A DNA stretch of 46,009 nucleotides, from assembly GCA_003446375.1 (NCBI GenBank), contig DMAW01000072.1, forward strand, positions 1 to 46,009, written 5' to 3'. The stretch is from Eubacteriaceae bacterium (GTDB lineage Bacteria; Bacillota; Clostridia; Eubacteriales; Alkalibacteraceae). This document shows positions 32,445 through 41,515 of this stretch, piece after piece (position 1 is the first letter of the stretch; each line of letters begins with the position of its first letter). The translations under genes were made by a program, and so were the position numbers. The notes under the pieces are model-generated. The model was given only the letters and a program-made list of their open reading frames with translations. It ran no database searches and was not told the origin of the DNA.

Positions 32445-34112
32445 CTACATGGCGATTATTTCGGAAGATTTTTTTCTGTTTATTTTATCTACATACATAT
32501 TTTGATCTACGTGATGATAGAATTCTGAATAGCTGTCCCAGTTCTCTTTTTCATACACATCGGAGCCTGCAGCGAAATCTATGGGATAAGCAGATTCGGA
32601 CTTTTTCTTTTCAAGCCCATCTCTTAATTTTTCGATACATTTTTCGTAAATTTCTTTATCTGGCGAATTCATCAAAACTACAAATTCATCGCCGCCGATT
32701 CGGTAACACTCTCCTAGATTTTTAAAGACTTCTCTAGTCAGTCTGTATACAGTTTTAATAGCATCATCGCCGAAATTGTGTCCAAATGTATCATTGATAT
32801 ACTTAAGGTCATTTAAGTCTAAAAGCACTAGCCTAAACACCCCTGACTCCAAGTACTTATCCAGATCTCGCTCGTAAGCAGTCCTGTTATTGCCTCCTGT
32901 GAGAAAGTCCATATATGCAAGCTTTTCTAAAAGCAGGTTTTCTCTGTTCTGCTCAAGATTTTCTTTAAGATAGGTATATGCATCATAGACAAGAAGGCCT
33001 ATGAATATAAGCAAGCCTACCCTGTAGAAAGAAGATGTATATTTAAATAAGTTGCTGTAAAATGCAATGATTTCCAACAATGTGCTTATCGCCATTACCA
33101 CAGTGTATTTTAGCATGCGGGATACGTTGACGTTTGAGTATGTTTTAAGCTCGTAGAACATTATTATTACAATCATAAAAATAGATATGGTCATTAAAAG
33201 ATTCATATACCTTGCAGTACTTAAAAAAGCTCCTAATCCTGAAAGTTGAAAAAACAAAATAGCTATGATAAGCATCCCTTGAAAAATCGAAATTGAAGTT
33301 GCTATTTTCTTGCTTTTATCTTTTACTAAAACAGCATCTTTAATATATAAAGACAGAAACACCCCTATCACAGGAATCATCATATAACTTATTCCACCTA
33401 GTATAAATCTGTTTCCTGTAACAAACTGCATCAGCCTTGCTTCCGACAATATCCAAACTGAAGCTGACATCGATAAAAGACCTAGATATAGAAGCCTGTT
33501 GTCTTTAGCTACTCTTATAAATACAGAAAATATCGCAATTAAAAATCCGGTTAAAAATAAAACAACAAATACAATTAGACCGGTAAATTGGCTTTTTATC
33601 AAGTTGTATAAAAGATCCTGTGCTCGCCCCATTTTTACTTCGTTTAATACTCCGCCAAATGCTGACAATTCGCTACTTACTTCCAATGTCAGCTTCTTGC
33701 CTTGGAAATCCTCAGGCAAATCAACCAATAGCCAAAGGCTGGCCGGAGGACTTGTCAACATGCCTTGTGATAATTTTTCATGACGGTAAATCTCGACATC
33801 TTCCATATATACGATGACATCTTGCATCGAAGACCTTATTAGCAAGTGATCCATCTGGTTTGCTTCTTGGGGCAAATACGTTTCTGCTTTATAAATGACA
33901 CCCGCATCAAGATCTAAGTCTATCGGCAAGTCTGCTTCTTGGATTGATTCATCTTCATAATAAATGTTCCATCCCTTTTCTAAGATGAATACATCATCTT
34001 TTGCCATCCTGTGATTTTCATCCTTAAAAAAGCTGCTGGTAAAAAGAATTGCAAATACAAATAATGCCAAAAAGGACAATACAATTAATTTCTTCTTGCC
34101 AATAGAATTCAT
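32445..34112 (-). CDS. Membrane diguanylate cyclase (GGDEF) with a 7TMR-DISM-like sensor
   Basis: A 555-residue protein expected to make cyclic di-GMP from GTP. An N-terminal anchor (residues 8-28) is followed by an extracellular region of about 150 residues (LEKGWNIYYEDESIQEADLP and similar), then roughly seven helices (about 180-385) resembling the 7TMR-DISM arrangement, and a GGDEF domain: AYMDFLTGGNNRTAYERDL, LLDLNDLKYINDTFGHNFGDDA, RIGGDEFVVL (GGDEF at 473-477). The active site is intact. The RxxD inhibitory site five residues upstream is absent (KNLG there), so product inhibition at that site is unlikely. ATG 34112 has AGGAGA upstream. Confidence 0.88.
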   Translation of the reverse strand: MNSIGKKKLIVLSFLALFVFAILFTSSFFKDENHRMAKDDVFILEKGWNIYYEDESIQEADLPIDLDLDAGVIYKAETYLPQEANQMDHLLIRSSMQDVIVYMEDVEIYRHEKLSQGMLTSPPASLWLLVDLPEDFQGKKLTLEVSSELSAFGGVLNEVKMGRAQDLLYNLIKSQFTGLIVFVVLFLTGFLIAIFSVFIRVAKDNRLLYLGLLSMSASVWILSEARLMQFVTGNRFILGGISYMMIPVIGVFLSLYIKDAVLVKDKSKKIATSISIFQGMLIIAILFFQLSGLGAFLSTARYMNLLMTISIFMIVIIMFYELKTYSNVNVSRMLKYTVVMAISTLLEIIAFYSNLFKYTSSFYRVGLLIFIGLLVYDAYTYLKENLEQNRENLLLEKLAYMDFLTGGNNRTAYERDLDKYLESGVFRLVLLDLNDLKYINDTFGHNFGDDAIKTVYRLTREVFKNLGECYRIGGDEFVVLMNSPDKEIYEKCIEKLRDGLEKKKSESAYPIDFAAGSDVYEKENWDSYSEFYHHVDQNMYVDKINRKKSSEIIAM

Positions 34113-34281
34113 CCTATCTATCTCCTAAATGTCAAGTTATTTGTTCTTAGTTTATCACTTGTTCAATTTGATTTCCATAAATAATTATTAGTATCGATTA
34201 AATTTTTAGCATCTATTTTTAATACGCTTATATTTCAAATCAATTATACTCAAACCTATCTAATGAATTTAATCCCCATAT

Positions 34282-34323
34282 AAAAAAGCTTTCCCGTTTT
34301 CTTTAAGAGAAACGAAAAAGCTT
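34282..34323 (-). terminator. Terminator after the DUF362 gene
   Basis: AAGCTTT and AAAGCTT form the stem base, with CGTTTTCT/AGAAACG above it. On the minus strand a run of Ts follows. Confidence 0.75.
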
Positions 34324-34343
34324 GCAGTAAAAGCAAGATGCTT

Positions 34344-35369
34344 TCAAATTTTTATTGTTATCAAGTCATAATCCATTTTTCCTAGGCCGATCTTTTCTGC
34401 ATGCTCCAAAGACGGCCTTCCTTCATCAAAATGCTTCTTGCCGCTTTGTTTCTGTACTAAATCCAAGCAAGCTGCATCTAGAGCCACTGGGTCTGTTGAT
34501 GCCAATACTCCTATATCATCAGCTATAGGTTCCATCTCCATACCTGCACAGTCGCATTCCTTAGTAATGTTGTGAACGAATGTTATATAGATATTGTCTT
34601 TATCCTTTGCTGCGCCATAAGCATACTCTGATAGCTTTTCAAGAAAGTTTGATCCTCCCCATGTATTTGAAATCGCCCCGACAGGACACACTGCGATACA
34701 CCCAGCGCATCCTATGCATTTCTCATCATCAATGATTGCCGTATTTTCAATCTCTATTGCATCGTAATTGCACTTCTCAGCGCATATGCCGCAAGATATA
34801 CATTTTTCTGCATTTATAACAGGCGAAATCCCTGAATGCTGCTCAAGTTTTCCACTTCTAGACGCAAATCCCATGGCAAGCTGCTTAAGCGCCCCTCCAA
34901 AACCTGCTGCAATATGACCTTTAAAATGGCTCATCACTATAAACTGATTGAATCTACCGTATCCTTTTCCTATTCTGCACTTTTTAATAAACTCCTTATT
35001 AATGGTTATCTCATCATATTCCGTTCCGATATCTCCATCGGCTATTATTATGGGTATTTGGGTAAAGCCGTGATATCTTGCGGTTTCGATATGTTTTTCA
35101 GTTGTTGTCCTGGATCCTCTATATAACACATTAGTTTCTATGTAAGATGGTGATACTCCTTTTTTCTTTAGATACTCAATTGTTCCGTCATAACATCTCG
35201 CTGGGATGAACGTCTTGTTTCCTCTTTCTCCAAAGTGAACTTTTATTGGAACTTCTTTTTCAAAAACGAATCCGCTATCTTGTGCTAATGTCATTAGCAA
35301 GATTGCAGCATCTTCTCCTAATTTATCATGGTCAGAACCAGTGTTTTCAATAAAATATACTTTACTCAT
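34344..35369 (-). CDS. DUF362 protein with two 4Fe-4S ferredoxin clusters
   Basis: A 341-residue soluble iron-sulfur protein. The DUF362 part covers residues 1-180 (VPIKVHFGERGNKTFI, then IVMSHFKGHIAAGFGGALKQLAMGFASRSGKLEQH) and resumes at ECDCAGMEMEPIADDIGVLASTDPVALDAACLDLV. Between lie two classical clusters, CISCGICAEKCNYDA and CIGCAGCIAVCPVGA. The substrate is unknown; an electron-transfer role is likely. ATG 35369 follows AGAGGTG. The promoter has a 19-base spacer with a MerR-type inverted repeat, suggesting induction by electrophiles, thiol stress or metals. Confidence 0.9.
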   Translation of the reverse strand: MSKVYFIENTGSDHDKLGEDAAILLMTLAQDSGFVFEKEVPIKVHFGERGNKTFIPARCYDGTIEYLKKKGVSPSYIETNVLYRGSRTTTEKHIETARYHGFTQIPIIIADGDIGTEYDEITINKEFIKKCRIGKGYGRFNQFIVMSHFKGHIAAGFGGALKQLAMGFASRSGKLEQHSGISPVINAEKCISCGICAEKCNYDAIEIENTAIIDDEKCIGCAGCIAVCPVGAISNTWGGSNFLEKLSEYAYGAAKDKDNIYITFVHNITKECDCAGMEMEPIADDIGVLASTDPVALDAACLDLVQKQSGKKHFDEGRPSLEHAEKIGLGKMDYDLITIKI

Positions 35370-35408
35370 CTCGTTGCACCTCTAATAAAAAATTTATGTC
35401 CTAGAGAC

Positions 35409-35439
35409 ATTCTAACACCTAAAGTTAACTTTAAGTCAA
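35409..35439 (-). promoter_or_regulatory. MerR-family type promoter/operator of the DUF362 gene
   Basis: Minus strand TTGACT, 19 bases, TAGAAT. The over-long spacer holds the inverted repeat CTTAAAG-TTAA-CTTTAGG. A 19-base spacer with a dyad inside is the hallmark of MerR-activated promoters. The arms match, with one mismatch, the CTTAAAG-N4-CTTTAAG site I recall for AdhR/NmlR-type regulators. Confidence 0.7.
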
Positions 35440-35469
35440 GGACTTTAGGCAAGATATCTCTTTAACTTT

Positions 35470-36060
35470 TCATTGCTTCTCTTCCGGAACCACTACTCCG
35501 GCGCTAACTATAAGCTTTAGCCCCTCTTCTACCGACATATCCAAATATGTCACATCCTCTCTGGGAACCAAGACAAGCATTCCGGATGTGGGATTTGGGG
35601 TTGTCGGTATAAAGACATTCATCAGTTTCGCTTCCGTCTTGTTCTGTACCTCGCCTCCACTTTCGCCGGTTAAGAATCCCACCACATACATACCCTTTCT
35701 CGGATATTCAACTAAGACCACCTTATTAAATACATTCTTTCCTTCAAGGGTAAAGGCATTTATGATCTGCTTTATGCCAAAATACACTTTTGGTACTATA
35801 GGTATCTTGTGAAGCATCTTTTCTCCGTGATGAAACAGTTTTTCTCCAACAACATTTGACACTAGAGTACCTGTTATTAAAATCAATGCGATTGTTATGA
35901 ATATCCCTAGACCCGGTATGGATATTCCAAACAAATTTTCTATATGCCTTCCTACAATATCGTCCATGAAGCTAAACATCAGCTGTATCAGATACAGGGT
36001 TGCAGCTATAGGTAATAGTGAAAATAAACCCCTTATGAATATTTGTCTTAATCTTTTCAT
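35470..36060 (-). CDS. DUF502 family membrane protein
   Basis: A 196-residue protein with two N-terminal helices (LRQIFIRGLFSLLPIAATLYLIQLMFSF and GLGIFITIALILITGTLVSNVVGE) and a soluble C-terminal half. Family marks are IPIVPKVYFGIKQIINAF, VVLVEYPRKGMYVVGFLTGE and VFIPTTPNPTSGMLVLVPREDV. The function in bacteria is not known. ATG 36060 has AAAGGA 10 bases upstream. It is probably co-oriented but independently transcribed from the MerR-type promoter downstream. Confidence 0.88.
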   Translation of the reverse strand: MKRLRQIFIRGLFSLLPIAATLYLIQLMFSFMDDIVGRHIENLFGISIPGLGIFITIALILITGTLVSNVVGEKLFHHGEKMLHKIPIVPKVYFGIKQIINAFTLEGKNVFNKVVLVEYPRKGMYVVGFLTGESGGEVQNKTEAKLMNVFIPTTPNPTSGMLVLVPREDVTYLDMSVEEGLKLIVSAGVVVPEEKQ

Positions 36061-36108
36061 GTTGCACCGTTCCTTTTATATTCAAATTACTTAATAACGT
36101 CTGATTCT

Positions 36109-36321
36109 TTATCGAGAAAACAACTTGCTAAAGTTAGTTATTGCAATCAACAAAAACAAAAATCCCCAGATAATATTTATTATCCCGCTTTTAATTAAGC
36201 GTCTTTGCAGTTCTTCATTAGTATAAGCTATTTTCATCTCGTATGGAATAGCCTTTCCAAAAATCTTCAAGGTTCCTCGTGCAATCATGAAAATTCCGGC
36301 TATTGCAATTAGCAGCTCCAT
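36109..36321 (-). CDS. Small membrane protein of unknown function
   Basis: A 70-residue protein with a helix at each end (LLIAIAGIFMIARGTLKIF and SGIINIIWGFLFLLIAITNF) joined by a charged segment (YEMKIAYTNEELQRRLIK). ATG 36321 has AAGGAG 8 bases upstream, which supports real translation. It lies 48 bases upstream of the DUF502 gene, probably in the same transcript. No family recognised. Confidence 0.65.
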   Translation of the reverse strand: MELLIAIAGIFMIARGTLKIFGKAIPYEMKIAYTNEELQRRLIKSGIINIIWGFLFLLIAITNFSKLFSR

Positions 36322-36379
36322 AGTAAATCTCCTTCATTTTGTTTAGGCTCTATAGACTCATTATCTCGCCTTTAAATAA

Positions 36380-36646
36380 TTATTTATAGACCTCTTTCCG
36401 ATGGCCGACTTCTACTATTAGGATTATTAATACGTGGTCTTCTATTTTAGCAAGAATTCTATAATCTCCAACCCTGTATCTCCACTTATCATTTAAATCT
36501 CCTTGCAAGGATTTCCCGAATGCCCTTGGATCCTCGCAATCCACTAATTTTTCTTCGATATATGCCAAAATAAAAGCCGCTATTTTCCTGTCCAGCTTTT
36601 TAATTTGCTTTGCAGCCCTTTTGGTGTATTCGACACGGTACTTCAT
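36380..36646 (-). CDS. RelE/ParE family toxin
   Basis: An 88-residue protein with the RelE fold: YRVEYTKRAAKQIKKLDRKIAAFILAYIEEKL, then LQGDLNDKWRYRVGDYRILAKIEDHVLIILIVEVGHRKEVY. The central RYRVGDYRIL and terminal VGHRKEVY blocks are the RelE signature; in that family these residues contact mRNA and the ribosome. ATG 36646 overlaps the antitoxin stop by four bases. It is expected to cleave mRNA on the ribosome when the antitoxin is lost. Confidence 0.92.
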   Translation of the reverse strand: MKYRVEYTKRAAKQIKKLDRKIAAFILAYIEEKLVDCEDPRAFGKSLQGDLNDKWRYRVGDYRILAKIEDHVLIILIVEVGHRKEVYK

Positions 36647-36861
36647 AGATTCAGATCTCGTTTCAGATCTTCATGGCTTATTCTTTCTTGATTTTTCTCC
36701 TCTTCCCAAACCATGTTGAATAAAGTCAGATCGTATTCATCTTCGATCTTGTCTAAGACCGCTTGTCGAATAAAAGATGATAAATCCATATTATGCAGTT
36801 CGGCATATTTTCTGATTAACATGTCGTCCTTATCATTAAATCGGACAGATACTGTACTCAC
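36643..36861 (-). CDS. Ribbon-helix-helix antitoxin (DUF6290/RelB-like)
   Basis: A 72-residue protein. The N-terminal half STVSVRFNDKDDMLIRKYAELHNMDLSSFIRQAVLDKIEDEYD is a ribbon-helix-helix DNA-binding domain, and the C-terminal acidic tail would cover the toxin. I start at GTG 36861 because GAGGTG is 6 bases upstream; the in-frame GTG at 36870 is inside that site. Its own operator overlaps the promoter. Confidence 0.9.
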   Translation of the reverse strand: MSTVSVRFNDKDDMLIRKYAELHNMDLSSFIRQAVLDKIEDEYDLTLFNMVWEEEKNQERISHEDLKRDLNL

Positions 36862-36880
36862 ACAAATCACCTCTTTCAGT

Positions 36881-36937
36881 CTTTGTAATACATTGTATTA
36901 CAAAGACATTGTATCATCAAACTTGGCAATCTGTCAA
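36881..36937 (-). promoter_or_regulatory. Toxin-antitoxin promoter with a perfect 25-bp operator
   Basis: Minus strand TTGACA (36932-36937), 18 bases, TACAAT (36908-36913). Immediately downstream, CTTTGTAATACA and TGTATTACAAAG form a perfect 12-bp inverted repeat around one T (36881-36905), the expected binding site for antitoxin autoregulation. Confidence 0.75.
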
Positions 36938-37136
36938 TTGATCTCGAAAATATCACTTGACATTATAACCAAATCCCTAATTGCCATGCCAACAAAACAC
37001 AAGAAATTTCTCCTTTGTTTTCAGACAAAAAACACGCAGAAGGGATAATTCCCAAATCCGTGCTTTGATGTAAATTCATTTCTATGTGATCAATTTTAAA
37101 ATTTTTAATAACTTGTTTAAATTTTTCGTTCATTCT

Positions 37137-38312
37137 TTATCTAAAATCTACAGCTTCCTGCTCAAGCTTGCAGTCGTGAGCTAGCATATGCTCTATCACC
37201 TCATCAAAGCCCTTTCCCATAAGATCTTTCAACCTTTTCCTGTCGCTGTCTGTTAATTTCTTGGAAGAATCTTGGTATTTTTTTAGGGTATCTAGATCCA
37301 TCTTAAACGGCTTAAAGTCAACATTTGTCTCTTTTTTCAGATGGTTCAGGATATAAAATCCACCTGCATCGATATCTCCAAAATGACAATACTCTTTATC
37401 GGAGTTCTGCCTGTAAATTTTTTTTATAAACTCTCTCCTGATCATATTATGAAATCCACCAAGATAGATAAAGAAGGTATCTTCATCACAAGCCGTATGA
37501 AAGCTTGTCAGGTTTTCTATCGTCATGACCCTGCTTCCTGTTATGTCGATCTTCTCTATATCTTCTAGAATGGAAGACGATATTCCAATATCCCCATAAA
37601 GAACTCCAAGGTCTATCTTTTGTCCAGAAATCAAAATAGCTCCTGCACCCTTTACATTTACGTAGGTTGGGTTCTTTACGATATTTAAGCTCTCCAAGAC
37701 TTGGTCTTTTTCCGGAAAATCTCCATATTCGTACAGAAGAGACACCACCTTGTTTTTTAGCTTTTCAAACTGTTTGGAGTCGCTAAAGGCTTTTACGGAA
37801 AAGTCCCTTGCATAGGTTTCAGACTCAACCTTTAGAAGGCTTTCTACGGCAAGCAAAATATTCTCAAACTCCTTTAAGTCGCCGCCGAAAAACTGTACCG
37901 ACTTGTTTTCTCCTATCCTTTTAATCTGTTCTTTTCTAAAGCTATCTAGTATCTGGTTCTTGCCGGCAAACCTGTCAAGTACATTTATCACCTCTTGGTT
38001 GATATCCTTTTTGGGAGCTCTTCCCAAATATAAATAAGCAGCATCTATTTTATCTATCTTAAGCACTACCTTGCTGCAAACCTTCGCCCTATCGAATTTT
38101 GCACTTATCAGTCCTTTCCTTGCTAGGACCTCTATACCTTCATTTACTCCTTGAAAGACTTCAAAGTTTGAATGGTCACCATACTTTGAAAACAGCTTAT
38201 CCACTGATACCGCAAAGCTCTGATTGACCTTGTTACCTCCCATGAAGCTTTTGCTCTTTTCATACTTGTCTAAAAGAGAATTCAAGATTTGTTTTTCATA
38301 TTTATCCGTCAT
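37137..38312 (-). CDS. jetD: Wadjet JetD: DUF2220/Toprim-type nuclease
   Basis: Nuclease subunit of the Wadjet plasmid-defence system, 391 residues. The C-terminal Toprim-like catalytic fold shows Glu266 in MTIENLTSFHTA and the Asp313/Asp315 pair in HFGDIDAGGFYIL, the acidic residues that bind metal and cut DNA. The N-terminal 250 residues are helical and probably bind the SMC part. It overlaps the jetC stop by four bases (ATG 38312), so it is translationally coupled. It is the last gene of the operon. Confidence 0.92.
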   Translation of the reverse strand: MTDKYEKQILNSLLDKYEKSKSFMGGNKVNQSFAVSVDKLFSKYGDHSNFEVFQGVNEGIEVLARKGLISAKFDRAKVCSKVVLKIDKIDAAYLYLGRAPKKDINQEVINVLDRFAGKNQILDSFRKEQIKRIGENKSVQFFGGDLKEFENILLAVESLLKVESETYARDFSVKAFSDSKQFEKLKNKVVSLLYEYGDFPEKDQVLESLNIVKNPTYVNVKGAGAILISGQKIDLGVLYGDIGISSSILEDIEKIDITGSRVMTIENLTSFHTACDEDTFFIYLGGFHNMIRREFIKKIYRQNSDKEYCHFGDIDAGGFYILNHLKKETNVDFKPFKMDLDTLKKYQDSSKKLTDSDRKRLKDLMGKGFDEVIEHMLAHDCKLEQEAVDFR

Positions 38313-41300
38313 AGTTCGTACTCCTCGATGATGCTGTTGGTTCCCTCACGCATCGCCATCAGTATGGTGTCCACCTTTTCCCCTATTATCTCCATCTTTG
38401 CCGGAGGGGTCGCTAAGATGATCTGGAAGTTTTGCCTGTTTAGAAAATCCATCATTGAGCTTATCCTGTTATCGTCCATCTTGTCAAATGCCTCGTCAAA
38501 CATTATTATCCTGATAGTATCTCCGAGCTTGTAGAGCTGAACAAAGGATGCAGCTATGGCAACGTAATAAGGCGTTTGGGTTTCTCCTCCGCTTTTTTCT
38601 CCGTAAATCTTTGAAAAGCGCTGTACGCTTCCATCTATCTTTTCCACAATGATGTCATAATCTAAATAGCTTCGATAATCCGTATACTCAGCCAGAACCT
38701 TCTCTCCCTTGTCGTCATAGGCTGTAAGCTTGGCAAACAAATCGTCCATCTCTTCCTTATACTCATCCTCAAATGACCGCGACCAAAGATTAAACCCCGC
38801 TTCGTTCTTTTTTGAGACTATCATCTGATAGATGCTCTCTTTTCTCTTATTGTAGGTCAGCTCAAATTTATAGCCGTCCTCCCCGTAGTATATGTCTTTT
38901 AGTGCAGAATTTAAGTTTTTAAACTCGAGCCTTGCATTTTCTATGTTTTCCTTAAGTTTTGCCAGGAAAGACTCTCTGAACTCCAAGTGGCAGTTTTCCT
39001 TTGCTTTTTCAAGGTCTTCCTCGTATTTTATTATATCTGAAACCACCAACTTGTGATGCTCGTCGATATATTCCTGCATCTGCTCATATCCATAGCCTAG
39101 ATCGCAGTCGTTTTTGCTGCAGTAGCTGCCTTGAAGCTTTATCAGTTCGTTTATCAGCTCGTTTTTCTTGTTCTCAAGCCCTACCTTTAAAGGTGAGAAG
39201 TTCTGCACTATGGTGCCTGGAGATTTTGTCTTTATCTGCTCTTTATATTTTTTTAGACCTAACTGGGATATCTCTTCATCTTCCTCACAGAGGGCATCAA
39301 AGCTCTTCTTAAGAAACAGGACCTGCTCTTTCGTGACTTCTATCTGTTTGTGATTTCCCTCCACCTGAGCATTTATTCTTCCAATAAATGTATTAGCATC
39401 GTCATACTCAGGTTGGAGCTTTCTAAGAGCTTTATCACATTCCTCTATCTGAATCTGAATTTGTATATAGCTCGGATCATTTTCAGCCTTTTTAAGCTCT
39501 ATCTTTTCTTTTTGTATCAGCTCTTTCGTCTCTTCCAAATTCTTTGGTGCCTCTATCTTTTCCTCTATCACATCCATCTTGCAGGAATTAAGCTTCCCTA
39601 GCACTTCGACCACGTTTTGCAAGTTTTTGCTTCCTTTGGCTATGTCATCGTTAAGATCAAAAAGCTCCGACTCTTTGTTTCTAAGCTGGACCTCAAAGGC
39701 ATATGCTCCGATATATGGGGTCTTATAGACTCTCTCGTCGATTTTTCTCACTGCAAAGTTCTGATAAAGCATGCAATCAGATGTTATCGCCACCTTATGG
39801 TCCTTTAAGCTTTGTACATCTTCGCACCTTATGACCCTGTTCAAAAGATATGTCCCATAAGCTTTTGCCCACCTGTTGTCGCTTTTTATCACATATGCTA
39901 AAGAATCGGGATTGGCAGAAGCCCTTAAATCCAGCTTTCCAGCATTAACAAGGCCCACTGTGTGGACTTCTTTTTTTATCTTGTTATAGGTTTCAAGGGC
40001 TATCTTGTAGTGTTTTGGATCTACCACAATGTAGAAGCGCTGAGTATTTAGGTAACCCTCTACTGCATTTTGCCACCTTGGATCTGTGATCTCCAAAAGA
40101 TCAGAAAATATTCTTGGCTTTGTTTTAATCCCCTGACTTAAGAATTCTTTTTCTATGGCGTTCATCAACCTAACTGTATTATCAGGATATGTGAGCTTCT
40201 TGTTTTTTAAGTTTGATATCTCTTGGGTCAGCCTTATCTTTCTCGTTTTATAATCTTCAAGCAAATCTTTAAGCCTTACGCTGTTAGTGCTATAATCTTC
40301 AAGAAGTTTTGCCAGCTCTTTTTTTAGGTAATATATACACTCGGATTTTTCCTCGGCGTCCTTTTTGGGAGAGCCAAGAGATAAAAGCTCTTCTTTTGAA
40401 ATTATCTTGACATCTAGCTTCAATAGCATAGCCAAAGCTTCAGAAATCGTCTTTAGCATGGAATCTAACTTTTTTGCAGAGTATTCATAGCTTTGCCTGT
40501 CTTTATCTAGCATTTCGATTCTGTGCTTGGTGTCTCTAATCAGCTGAGTAGTCTCATTTTGCCCCATGGCTACTTGAAGGCTGGTCTTTCTGTCTCTTTC
40601 ATTTTGAATTGTTGATGATAGACCCTTTAGCCTAGTCTTTTCCCTTTGCAGCTTGACTGCAAGCTGCTGATTGGTTTTTTCAAGCTCTTCTGCCTTAAGC
40701 ATTCTGTCTTCAAATTCTGCTTTTTTTATCATAACCTCATTGGTGCTGATTTCACGCATCTTTTTTTGGATCTCTTCATTTTTTGACAGTATCATTTCAA
40801 GCTCTGATATTTTCTTGCTAGTGGCATCCATAAGATCTTCAAGCTCTTTTAATGATGCGATATTATTTCTTAGAGTCTCTACCTCTATGGGGTTTTCAGG
40901 TAGTATGAACCTGTTTATAAAATCCTTAACGTTGTCCATAGGCTTAAATGCTAGAGATTTTGGGATCATGTCGAAGAATCGATCTTCCAAATTTCCAAGC
41001 CTTTGGCCAAACCTAGCCCTGGCTTCAGATACCTGAGACACCAAGTTAACTTTTTTATCCTTTTTCCTGAATTCATCACTTGTGGAAGGTCTGCCTCCAG
41101 TTATGAAACTAAGCTCATCTAGCTTACATTCTTCCCTGTACCACTTTATGTTAAGCCTGCTTTCTTCATCAGGTGAATCAATCTTAACTCCTAAAGTGAA
41201 ATACCTTGAGGTTTTCTCTTCAAAAAATTCAAGTGCCACATAAGTAATGACGCTACCTTTTCTGATATAGGTGCTGTCTTCATTTCCAACTTTGCACCGG

Positions 41301-41515
41301 ACATATCCCTTTAGATCTCTGCTGCTTTTTTCATTAGCAGCAGTATTGAATTTTCTGTAGTTTGTGGTAAGCACAAGTTTTATACCATCTAAGACTGTCG
41401 ACTTTCCCGCTGTATTTTCACCACTAATTAGAACTGAGCCGTTGATATTGATAGTTTCATTGACAAAGTAGTGCCAGTTTATAAGCCTAATCCTGACCAG
41501 TTTCTTCATCATCAT
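38309..41515 (-). CDS. jetC: Wadjet JetC: SMC-like ATPase
   Basis: SMC/MukB-like motor that extrudes DNA loops to sense small circles. The product has 1068 residues. Walker A SGENTAGKST is near residues 31-40, the signature SGGE near 975 and Walker B IRIIMFDEAFDKMDD near 1003. The middle is two long Lys/Glu-rich coiled-coil arms, about residues 230-430 and 640-900, around a hinge-like region. Start ATG 41515 has GGGAGG 8 bases upstream; the longer frame from 41536 runs through that site. It overlaps jetB by 29 bases and jetD by 4. Confidence 0.95.
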   Translation of the reverse strand: MMMKKLVRIRLINWHYFVNETININGSVLISGENTAGKSTVLDGIKLVLTTNYRKFNTAANEKSSRDLKGYVRCKVGNEDSTYIRKGSVITYVALEFFEEKTSRYFTLGVKIDSPDEESRLNIKWYREECKLDELSFITGGRPSTSDEFRKKDKKVNLVSQVSEARARFGQRLGNLEDRFFDMIPKSLAFKPMDNVKDFINRFILPENPIEVETLRNNIASLKELEDLMDATSKKISELEMILSKNEEIQKKMREISTNEVMIKKAEFEDRMLKAEELEKTNQQLAVKLQREKTRLKGLSSTIQNERDRKTSLQVAMGQNETTQLIRDTKHRIEMLDKDRQSYEYSAKKLDSMLKTISEALAMLLKLDVKIISKEELLSLGSPKKDAEEKSECIYYLKKELAKLLEDYSTNSVRLKDLLEDYKTRKIRLTQEISNLKNKKLTYPDNTVRLMNAIEKEFLSQGIKTKPRIFSDLLEITDPRWQNAVEGYLNTQRFYIVVDPKHYKIALETYNKIKKEVHTVGLVNAGKLDLRASANPDSLAYVIKSDNRWAKAYGTYLLNRVIRCEDVQSLKDHKVAITSDCMLYQNFAVRKIDERVYKTPYIGAYAFEVQLRNKESELFDLNDDIAKGSKNLQNVVEVLGKLNSCKMDVIEEKIEAPKNLEETKELIQKEKIELKKAENDPSYIQIQIQIEECDKALRKLQPEYDDANTFIGRINAQVEGNHKQIEVTKEQVLFLKKSFDALCEEDEEISQLGLKKYKEQIKTKSPGTIVQNFSPLKVGLENKKNELINELIKLQGSYCSKNDCDLGYGYEQMQEYIDEHHKLVVSDIIKYEEDLEKAKENCHLEFRESFLAKLKENIENARLEFKNLNSALKDIYYGEDGYKFELTYNKRKESIYQMIVSKKNEAGFNLWSRSFEDEYKEEMDDLFAKLTAYDDKGEKVLAEYTDYRSYLDYDIIVEKIDGSVQRFSKIYGEKSGGETQTPYYVAIAASFVQLYKLGDTIRIIMFDEAFDKMDDNRISSMMDFLNRQNFQIILATPPAKMEIIGEKVDTILMAMREGTNSIIEEYEL

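Noticed and set aside
36938..37136. Possible gene or element between the toxin-antitoxin pair and jetD
   Set aside because: No frame with a ribosome site, no repeat and no clear terminator was found.
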